Assembly: GCA_949825025.1 (NCBI GenBank)
Contig: OX463779.1
Span: 32,620,359-32,684,358, forward strand
DNA length: 64,000 nucleotides
Reading direction: 5' to 3'
From: Siphlonurus alternatus
Lineage: Eukaryota > Arthropoda > Insecta > Ephemeroptera > Siphlonuridae
In this document: one piece after another, positions 1-64,000 of the stretch
Layout of the letters: each line of letters opens with the position of its first letter
How positions within the stretch are numbered: the first letter of the stretch is position 1
Made by a program: the position numbers and the translations under genes
Notes under the pieces: generated by a model
What the model saw: the letters and a program-made list of their open reading frames with translations, nothing else
Databases searched by the model: none
Told to the model about the DNA's origin: nothing

Positions 1-67
1 TCACAGCAAATCTAATTGAATGAAATCAACGGATGATAAAAAAAAAAAAAAAAAAAAGTGTACTCAC

Positions 68-55071
<55,004 letters not shown>

Positions 55072-55073
55072 TT

Positions 55074-55150
55074 TTCATCAACATATGAGTGAGTGGGCGG
55101 GGCTACTAGATTTGTAGTACAAAAAATAATGCGCATCCAGATATAAATTA
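55074..55150 (-). promoter_or_regulatory. OSBPL9: OSBPL9 5' flank with GC box
   Basis: GGGCGGGGC at 55095-55103 is a consensus Sp1/KLF GC box, 24 bp upstream of the OSBPL9 ATG. No TATA box is visible, which fits a housekeeping-type promoter. The transcription start was not located. Confidence 0.4.
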
Positions 55151-55445
55151 TTTTACTTACTACTTAGAAACATAGCAGGTACTAAAAACAAAAATAAATC
55201 AATTTCATAATATTTATTAACTATATATAAAATTTAATGTAAGAAGATTACTTTAAAACTATTTTATTTATTAGAATCAATAAAATTCTGGTATGTTGTT
55301 AGTCACTTGTTCTCGCTTTTTTCTTGTATAATTCAGCGCGTAAAATTTAAAATGTGTGAACAAAAAATTATCACTAAATTATTGTTAAGTTAAATGCTGC
55401 TGTTTTGTAATTAAAATTATATGTAAAACTCTGTATCTTCAACAG

Positions 55446-55511
55446 GATCACTACACTTCAGTGGCAACTGGCAACTGCAATGGCAAGGTTGAGAAAGCTA
55501 AAAGATATATG
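55446..55511 (+). other. Possible isolated exon, divergent to OSBPL9
   Basis: CTTCAACAG precedes and GTAAAT follows a 66-bp stretch, less AT-rich than its surroundings and open in one frame (DHYTSVATGNCNGKVEKAKR then YM). It lies 375 bp upstream of the OSBPL9 ATG, on the opposite strand. No partner exon or homologue is recognised. Confidence 0.2.
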
Positions 55512-56169
55512 GTAAATATAATATATATATTTTGTATATAATTATATTATTATTATTTATATTATATATAATATGGTAATTACAAATTGAAAATCCAGAA
55601 AAACTTCAAAATGTCTCGATACCGATTGTACCGTGTAGAGTAAAATATATTATTAAACTTGTTGGTGTTTATTTTCTATACTCTTATAGCTATTAAATAA
55701 GTTATACTACAAATAGCTCTCTCTGAATTCTTCCAATTAAATCAGTACGTAAATATTATTGAAATTTCATAGGCCGTGTTAATGTTTTATGAATTAAAGT
55801 TATATTAACTTAAATCGTCAAAGAGCTTAAATTAAATAAATATTATTAAATTAAAGTATTGGCTTGAATCCTCTAAAAATATACACAATGATAAGAGAAA
55901 ATAATAATATATCATCAGAGATCAAGTGATCAGTTGTAAAAATTACTCACAACATTAAATTAATTGCATTGAGAATACTGAGAGTATATTTTAGTAATTA
56001 TGCTAACATGCACGAGCCATCACTGCTCTCAGGACTCATCTATAGATGGAAATTATAATAATTAGTGACGAATGTGACGATATACTGAATGTCTATACAT
56101 AATGACTATATTATATATTATGTAAGTATTAATGCAACACATTATAAAGTTGCCTATTTAATCTTTATA

Positions 56170-57081
56170 CGAGGGTCGTATGATAAGTTCCTTATGTCGT
56201 ATAGAAAAAATCCGGCTAGATAAAATTAACAACTGTACCAGGTTAAGTAATATTTCAGTAGGTCAGATACAAATTTTTACCCCGATATCACTTATATTAA
56301 TTTCTGGGGGTCAGTTTTCGTGAAGCACGGTCGGGAAATTAAAATTTGACCAAAAATTAGTACTTTTTACCAGTTTCAATATCTGTTGCAGAAAAAAGTT
56401 GATGCATGGGAAATTCATGAAAACCTCGTGAAAACATCAGAAAACCTTACTCTATCAGGCTCTAGTGCTGTTTATTTGTTACCTAAATTTTTAATAGGAT
56501 ATATGCCTCACTGAAGTGTACCCTTCACTGTTTGGCCAAAATCATCTGTCATTTAAGATTTCATTAAAAAAAATACACAAAATTTTGAATACAGACAGTC
56601 TTATGTAACATCAGCAAATAGCAAAGATCATGGGCTTTCTAATGATATAATTATATTACATCTCCAATGAAAAATTACGACGAAAAAACTTGCCGCGTTA
56701 GGGGTGCCGCAAATAAGCTTTTTAAGGCCCAAAAAAAGGGTGGTGACGGTCCATGAAATTTCATAATTGCTTGTTTTTAAAGCAAAAATCAAACTATTTG
56801 CGATGTCTGGTGGCACAGAATAGATCATTCGATCACGGCGCAATACCAAAGATAAAAAAACATCCCTGGAATATCACAGCAGTGGGTGTTATACTGGTTC
56901 AAAGTTCAAATTTAGTCAATTTTGAGGGAGCTTCACGAAAACTGACCCCCAGAAATTAATATAAGTGATATCGGGGTAAAAATTTGTATCTGACCTATTG
57001 AAATATCACTTAAGTCGGTACAGTTGTTAATTTTATCTCGCTGGATTTTTTTCTATACGACTTAAGGAACTTATCATACGA

Positions 57082-57087
<6 letters not shown>
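56170..57087. mobile_element. Long-TIR non-autonomous element (mariner-like ends)
   Basis: Inverted arms of about 180 bp begin CGAGGGTCGTATGATAAGTT. The left flank is TA; the right flank runs straight into (GT)n(AT)n, which has obscured the second TA. The 73-codon minus-strand frame in the middle has no recognisable transposase motif. Confidence 0.65.
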
Positions 57088-57142
<55 letters not shown>

Positions 57143-57143
57143 T
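57087..57143. repeat. (GT)n(AT)n compound microsatellite
   Basis: GT repeats then AT repeats, adjoining the right end of the 918-bp long-TIR element. Confidence 0.95.
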
Positions 57144-57773
57144 AAGCGGTATATAATTTCGTCAAGAGGTATGTACTGTACGTACTTCACTGTAATAACT
57201 GTAAAAAGAAAGTGCAATAATTTTTTTATAGTTTTTTATTTATATTATAAAAAAAAATCTGTACAATATTTTCAAAGGTTCGAACACTGCATGATCTCAT
57301 TATTAAAATAAGTACACGATATCCTTGCTCAAACTTCCCGGTTAAATTTTGGGACGACGTGCAGAGAGGTTTTACTTTTATATAACCCACATCAATGCGT
57401 ACACAACTAAACCAACCTTATTCTAAACACTTCATCATTAATAAATATAAACTCGTATAAAAATAAAACATGAAATGAGATTTGAAAGAGGTAAATAAAC
57501 CCAGAAAATCTATTACAGTCACTGCCTTGCAAGTTTCCATATATTATTATGCCATGTATGTCAAAATATATAGATCAATAATAAAACACTACATATATGA
57601 GAATTATTGCTAAAATTAAGTTATATTAGGAAATTTATCAAAGCAATAACTGTTTATGAAAAAAAAAATGAAAAAACGAAGAGCATATAAAAATAATATA
57701 ATTTTGTACATTGTACAAAAAAATGACTCTTTCTTTGCTCATCTCAAGTTATGTAATTTCAAATACATCGTGA

Positions 57774-60700
57774 TCATTGTTTCGTTTTGCTGTAACTCGA
57801 TGATATGGACACGGCGGCGTCTTTGCTTGGTTTCTGGGTGTGCGAGGGGGCGTGGTTGGCGGGTAAGGCACTCTCTGTTGGCGCCGGCTCGGACGCCACG
57901 TTGTTGGCGCTGTCCTCCTGCACTCCGCTGTTCGCCAGGGCCACTTCCACGAAGGCGGCGCTCAGCTCACCTTGCAGTCGGTTCACCTTTCGAGTGCGGA
58001 CGTCGTACATGAAGATATCCTGACCCTCTCCGCTGCCTTCTTCGGTCGAGCTGTGACTAAAGATGGCAGTGTCCTTTAATATTCACAAAAGTAGAAATCT
58101 ATTATTTTTAAATGTTTTTATTTAATTAATGTTTTATATTTGCTTTAAAATTATGTTTTACTTCAAGATCACTACCATGAATATGGTTTTGAACAGTTTG
58201 ATTGCTCATTTTTACTAATTATATGATTTTATTTATATTATGTTATAATAATGTATCAATGATTATGTCGTGTTTCATGATATTAATACTGCAATTTCAA
58301 TCTAAGTAAATTATATACACAAATTATAAATAAAAATGCAGCAGATAGATGGGTATATAATATATACAACAGAGAAAAGAATGAAATAATATTATGCAGA
58401 AGACATTTTGTAACTTACTTTTTGTTTATAACTTCAGACATTGATCAGGTTTACCATATAAATTGCGACTGCAGTAATATATTCTGGAGTTACAGAAGTT
58501 TGCTAGCTCTAATTCTTCTCTCTTATTGGTTACATGCTCACCCTTCTTTCTTGTCGGCCACCAGCAGAATGACAGACTGCTTGTCGGCAGATGTGGCGTT
58601 CTCCACGTCCAGCCACCGCCGGAAGTTGTCCTCGGAGGGCTCCTTGACGAGCTGCTTGAGCACCGCACCGGCCACAAACTGCACCTCTTCCTCGCTCGCT
58701 GTCTCCACGTTGCCCGTGCGGCGCTGCTGGCAAAGCAACTGACATTAGCTCTATGCAACTTTCGTACTTAATTCCTCTTTTTTCCTGCTGTTTAATTAAT
58801 TGAGATGTGAAAGGACGGCTGACTCACCGAGAAGGAGCTAGAGGGCGCGGCCACCGGAGCGAGCACCACGACGCTGGTCACTCTGCGGCCTCTCAGCTCG
58901 GGCACGTTGGGAAGTGGGAAGCTATCGCCCGCCACCTGAAGTGGCAGGTAGCGCGAGTACGTCGCGTCATTGAGCACCACGGGGTCCAGGGTGGTGGCGT
59001 CCTCGCGCACGATCTTGCTTGCCTCAGCCGCCGCTTCACCTGGCTGGTACCGCACCACTTTCACCTCCACGGGTGCGGGAGTCTCAGAACCAACTGCAGG
59101 GAGTTAGGAGTGTTAGAGAACATTCTCAGAAACACAAAGGTATAGCAATGCTGTCTGGATTATTTATCGTCTCTATTTTCATATCTATACTCATGTATAA
59201 TCTGTTTTAGCATTAATTTATGAATCCTAATATAAATGTACGCGTATATTAATATAAAATATGTCAATAAGAATATTAATAGATAAAGTAATATTTTATG
59301 GCACCGTTGGTTTATTTTGAATCAGGTGCACTATATATAGTCAAAGATATATATTTCCGTACATTAAAAGTATATAACAAAATGATTATTATATTAGCCT
59401 AACAAAAAATATTCTAGAATATTATACTCTTTTTATTATAGATAAATCGAATATAAGGAATTTACATTTTTAAATAAAATAAATATTATGAAAGTATATA
59501 TTATAGTGTCATATAAATGAAACCTAGTCATATTAAAATTAAATCATATGCTAAAAAAAAACGTTTAAATTTATTGCTTCATCAATTTAGCTAAATGATG
59601 CACGTCTTAAATTTTTTATAAAGCGTAATCTATACTCCATTATAAAGTACGTATATCTGTATATCATAATTATATATAATATGCTACATATTTTGTCATA
59701 AAGTTAACAAGTTGATAACTCAAAATATAGCAACACTCATAATTTTTCCTATATACCGAATATTATATTACTCTGCATAAAATGCATAATTGCCGGTATA
59801 TAAAACTTTCTTTTTTTTTTTTTTTTTACTTCATACATCGTGCATGAGGAAGCAAATTTCGACTGTCACATCATGCACTCACCATTTTCCGAGGCTGCTG
59901 CGCTGCTATCATCGGTTGCCGAGACTCGGTCGACTGGCGCACGCACGACTTGCGGGACCGGCGCGCTGGCTGCAGACACGGAGCCTCCGCCGGCGCCCAG
60001 GAATTGCTGTAACGCCTCTTGCGGCAGATTCTCAATGGGGACGTCTCCCACCTTGTCGTAGTCGAGGATCTGAATGTCGGCGTTGTTGAGGATTCCCGAG
60101 GAAAGTAACTGCTGTCTCAGGTCATCGGGCACCTCGTCAGGTAGCACAAAGTTACTCAGGTTCACAGGGCTAGAGCTTGTTGAACTCTCCGCTGGAGGCG
60201 CTTCAGTCGTGGTAGTCGTGCTAGGAGGAGCAAATGTTTGTGTAAATTGATTTTTCTTGGCAGAGGCCGGTGTAGTCGTGCTTTGTGCTTTTTGTGCGTT
60301 ACGTAATTCAATTTCTTGTTGTAATTTTTGAATTTCTTGGAAATATTGTTGTTCCTTTTGGAATTGTTCTTGCTGCTGTTGCTTCAGTTCTTCGGTTGAT
60401 GGAGATAAAGATTGCACAATTTCAGACCCGAACTGAGATGGTGGTTGTTGGGTAGGAGATGATGGTCTGGGGCTTTGTCTAGAGGTTGGTGCTGACGGGG
60501 TGGTAGTGGGGAAGGGCGAGAAGGGTGGTACGAAGGTAGGGGCTGACGTGAAGGACTGAGAGGGCGGTGACGAGAACGAGGGGCCGGAGAAGGACTGAGG
60601 TGAGTTGAAAGACGGCGCTGAGAAGGACGCCTGCTGGGGAGGACGGAGAGGTTGTGAGAACTTGGGAGCTTGTTGGGGTGCCGATGGCTGAGAGAAGGGC

Positions 60701-62544
60701 TGTTGCTGCTGCAGGGCTGGTTGGAACGATGCGGTCTGCTGAGGGAACGATGGTTGTTGAGAGAACGTCGGGGACTGTGATGGTGAAGGTTGAGAGAATC
60801 CTTGTGGGGCGGGGCGTGAAGGGGGCTGTGACCTCGGGGGCTGATTGAACTGGGGCTGCTGGAAGAATGATGGAGGCGGCTGTCGCTGGAACGTTTGTGG
60901 GGGTGGTGGAGGAGGGAGACCATTGACAGGTTCTTGTAATCTGAACTGTTGCTGGAAAGAAGGCTGTTGATTAAATTGACTTGCTTCAAATTGACCAGGA
61001 TTTTGGAATGATACTGGTTCTAATTTTCCAGTTGATGGCTGCTTAAATGGAACTGCTTTTAATTTTCCAGATCCAAAGTTTGGTTGTTGAAATTCAAAAT
61101 TTCCATTTTGTTGGAAAGGTACTGGTTCTAGTTTACCTGTAAATTGAGGTTGATTTTGTGGTGGACGTGGTTGTACGAATGTTGGTCTCTGATTGAATTG
61201 CTGAAAGTTTGATGGTCGGTCTTGAGGAGCCGAGGGGAAGTTGGAAAACTGCTGTGACCGGAAGTTTTGTGGTGCAACAGGCTGGACTGGGGGTGGTGAA
61301 AGAAAACGTGACTGCGTGGACTGGAACTGCCCGTTGTTGAATTGTTGTTGCGGTTGCTGCTGCTGTTGTTGTGGCTGCTGCTGTGGTTGTTGTTGGAAGG
61401 GTGCATTGTTAAAGCGAGGGGTGGGGGCTAGGTTGGGCTGCTGTCTCTTAGTGGGCTGAGAGTGTGGGGATGAGGACGGAGATGGTGCCGCTGGCTGTTT
61501 GACGAACGTTGGCTGTGGCTCAGAGCCCTCCTCATGATGGTGCTCTTGATGGTCATGAGGCTCACTTTGGTGCTCATGGTGACTACTCTGACGATCGTGA
61601 TCATGATTACCACCTTGGTGTTCATTGTGACTACGACCCTCCTCACCAAAAGTAATACGCAGTCCTCCAGTATTAACATGCACGGTCTCAGAGTCAGGGT
61701 TGATGACCGTTCTCAGCGTAGTGCTGGCAGGGGGAGCGGCAGTGGTAAGAGGAGTGTACACAGGATATTCCTCAGGAGCTGAACTCACAAGTGGAGTTGC
61801 AGGGGTGACGGCAGCTACTGGATTTTCATACTGCACTCCTTCACCATGTTCATTTTTCTTATACTTAACGTAAAATACATGAACAGGTTCTTTCTTTCTA
61901 GGTAGAGGAGGTGTTGTGGATGGATGAGGTAATGTATAATTAGCTTCTTTAACAATAATCTCAATAATTGGATCTGGTTCTCTGAGTATAACATAACCAG
62001 GAGGTATTGAGCTACCGTAGTAATTATTAGAATCTTGTCCTGATAACTGAGGCTGAGGAGTTACAAATATCTGATGTTGTTGTTGCTGGTATTGTGAGGG
62101 TGACTGAGATACTTGGTTGCCAGTACCATGGTGGTTAATGAAAACTCCGGGACCAGATGAGAACTTCTTGCTGATGGTATCCTTGCTCTTGTCTCCTGTT
62201 GGTTCTTGATACAAAGGATCACGTTGGGAATACTGCACTAATGGTTCCATCTGCACAGCATACGGTGGAGGCTTTCCGTGCGCCACTCTGCGAGGTTGGT
62301 GCGCACGACCGATCGGACCGGAGTGGCGAACACTCAGCGCCGGTGTGTTACGGTCGAAGTAATGACTGGGGAACTGCACGCGTGTGCTGGGTAGAGTCCT
62401 TGACACGGACGGGACAAACTCGACATTTGTGCTGCGATGACTTCTCGGAGACTGCTGTGAGGGCGCTGACGACTTGGTGTCTGCACATGCGCAGTGAAGG
62501 ATAACCAGGAGCACCACAGCCTTTGAAAATGGAGAAACATTCAT
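57774..62544 (-). CDS. Secreted Gln/Pro/Ser-rich extracellular (cuticle/ECM-type) protein
   Basis: Exons 62544-59883, 59093-58828, 58726-58542, 58050-57774; all phases fit and give 1129 residues. The N-terminus has a good signal peptide (MNVSPFSKAVVLLVILHCAC, cleavage near residue 21). About residues 180-300 look folded: PPGYVILREPDPIIEIIVKE, EPVHVFYVKYKK and GGLRITFGEE. Residues 307-340 are His-rich (HDHDRQSSHHEH type), which suggests metal binding. Residues 350-700 are low-complexity Q/P/S/F with three GKLxxVxF repeats near 470, 493 and 506. A Gln-rich coiled coil spans about 718-752. Residues 796-850 and the three C-terminal exons (YSRYLPLQVAGDSFPLPNVP; RRVTSVVVLAPV; QDIFMYDVRTRKVNRLQGEL) look globular and non-repetitive. 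I do not recognise a named family; composition and secretion suggest cuticle or extracellular matrix. An acceptor-like CAAAG near 62521 means an upstream first exon is not excluded. Confidence 0.82.
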
Positions 62545-62671
62545 TAGACATTGAGAAGTGCAGAGACATTAATTTAAATATTTATTGTCTTCATTATTTT
62601 ATCAAACTACAATTACATCAGTACTTCTACTTAATAACTACTTACTAAGTTTACAAACTGAATCTTTCGAA

Positions 62672-62770
62672 ACGTGGAAACCTCAGTCAGGATGGTCGAT
62701 ACAACTTTTGTCAATGAACCAGAAATATTCAAAGCCAGGGTCCAAAGAAGGATCTAAAGCCAGGGGAGCC
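62672..62770 (-). repeat. Fragment of the SINE-like repeat
   Basis: CGTGGAAACCTCAGTCAGG on the plus strand is the complement of the middle domain of the 32.4-kb copy. It lies 130 bp upstream of the secreted-protein gene. Confidence 0.45.
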
Positions 62771-62831
62771 ACATAGTAGAAAAGCGCAACGATTTACCAC
62801 AGCGTGGAAGAAGCATGCTTTTTGTCGAAAA

Positions 62832-62857
62832 TGGTCACCCATCCAAATACTAACCAT
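62832..62857 (-). repeat. 5S rRNA-derived fragment
   Basis: TGGTCACCCATCCAAATACT followed by AACC is complementary to the internal control region end of 5S rRNA (GGTTAGTACTTGGATGGGTGACC) with one change. There is no full gene around it, so it is a fragment or part of a 5S-derived retroposon. Confidence 0.45.
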
Positions 62858-62859
62858 GC

Positions 62860-64000
62860 TCACGATATGAAAATTAACATTGCGGTAGATCATGAAATAA
62901 TTCCAAGCCTAATTTATTTGTTTTATGCTAGAACATTTTGCTTCGAGGTATAACTATATATATATAAACAAAAATCCTCAATAATGGATAGTCATATAAT
63001 AGTCGCTAAAAGAGACCACAACAAGATAGCCGGAGGCTGACAAATAAAAGCTCTAGTTTCAAATCGTTCTGCTCTTATTTATTCACGTTTTATTACTAAA
63101 TTAACTATAAATTTACATTAAATTTATGACTATAAAATGTCAAAGTATAAAATAACAATAACTTTTGCTACAAATAAAATTTAATTACTATAATAATCAC
63201 ATCCGTCCCAAATTTTAAAAAATTATATATAATTATTAATTTATAAAAGAATTTGTGTGTATAACTATTACTATATTATATAGTGTAGTAATATAATATA
63301 CAGTATATATGTCTTGTTATACTTTTAGAATAACAACAAAAAATACATTTTAAACAAATAAAAAATTAAATATCCATTAAAATTGCTCTTGATTCATTCC
63401 ACGTAAATTTATTTTTATTTTTATTTATTTATTTATTTTTTTTTAGTTCAATTTCCTTTTTAACAATCAAGTCTGTCATTTTAAAACAATATTTATTACC
63501 TTTATATGAGTAAACTACGTAGTTAAATAGTCTATATAGTGCGTGCCATCATTGGTACACTGACATTATAAACATTGCTACTTAAGATTTAAGGCCCGGA
63601 AAGCCGGAACCTTGAGGCGGGGCTTGTTTTCATGAACATTATATTGAACGGATACAGATCGAGGCTGACTGAATGAACGTCCGGGCAAGATTCCTCTAGT
63701 GTACCACCACCTCCTCCCAAGCAAATGTCACAAAAGCCAAGTCAACTTGATCAAGAACTTGTTTTTCTTTACTAGCATCCGTTTGAGTTTGCAAATGAAG
63801 TGAGATGCTATAAAGCAGGAGATTCATTCCAAGCGAGAAAACATATATTACTTGATCACCAGATGTACTATTCTTTTATTATAACAATGGTATTATAACA
63901 ATAGAAATAAAAAAAATGACATTAACAAAAAAAATATCTATAATTTTAAATTATATAGTTTGCTAGACAGGTGTATAGCATATCAAATATAAAAAAGAAG
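62860..64000. other. 5' flank of the secreted-protein gene: no gene seen
   Basis: AT-rich with a GC-richer patch at 63590-63720 (GGCCCGGAAAGCCGGAACC). That could be a promoter or untranslated first exon on either strand, but no splice-supported coding sequence is visible. Confidence 0.5.

Larger units (their letters stand above)
55520..57770. other. Spacer between OSBPL9 and the secreted-protein gene
   Basis: AT-rich spacer dominated by the 918-bp long-TIR element and the (GT)n(AT)n tract. The 3'UTR of the secreted-protein gene should lie at its right end. Confidence 0.6.

Noticed and set aside
56628..56849. 73-codon frame inside the long-TIR element as a transposase
   Set aside because: No DDE/D-type motif or helix-turn-helix can be seen; too short.
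60384..60989. 201-codon minus-strand frame rich in His/Ser/Pro
   Set aside because: It is the shifted frame of the Gln/Pro-rich exon of the secreted protein; low-complexity coding sequence leaves other frames open.

Overview
The window is animal nuclear DNA: AT-rich, split genes with GT/AG introns, many short interspersed and foldback repeats, long microsatellites and no operon structure. Protein similarity (an arthropod-style ELOVL array and a secreted Pro/Gln-rich cuticle/ECM-type protein) points to an arthropod. A crustacean is my guess only; nothing here proves it.

Three transcription units cover almost everything. (1) An OSBPL9 (ORP9, oxysterol-binding-protein-related) gene lies on the minus strand. 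Its first coding exon is at 54964-55071 and thirteen more exons run from 27611 down to 68. The reading phase is continuous across all of them (650 codons), and the last roughly 90 residues lie off the left edge. Intron 1 is 27.4 kb and intron 8 is 18.2 kb. (2) Inside OSBPL9 intron 1, on the opposite (plus) strand, sit four complete tandem ELOVL very-long-chain fatty-acid elongase genes (31123-34701, 35117-41827, 43791-47114, 48049-51397). All four have seven coding exons with identical phases and nearly identical exon lengths, so they are tandem duplicates. (3) At 57774-62544, minus strand, a four-exon gene encodes a 1129-residue secreted Gln/Pro/Ser-rich protein with a His-rich block and conserved-looking N- and C-terminal parts.

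Both recognised gene families belong to ER lipid metabolism: elongases make very-long-chain acyl-CoA in the ER membrane, and ORP9 exchanges lipids between ER and Golgi/endosomes. Whether the nesting is functional or accidental cannot be told from sequence alone. A phase-compatible alternative first exon (8607-8680) below a GC-rich island in OSBPL9 intron 8 suggests a short ORP9 isoform without the PH domain.

Introns and spacers carry a rich repeat record. It includes a tRNA-derived SINE split by a MITE, two MITEs flanked by CTG triplets, a Tc1/mariner relic with a foldback element nested in it, a hAT-type MITE with a perfect 8-bp target duplication, a 918-bp long-TIR element, a large near-perfect palindrome, and (AT)n, (AAAT)n and poly-T tracts. 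All exon borders were read by eye from splice consensus, phase and family similarity; no transcript evidence was available.
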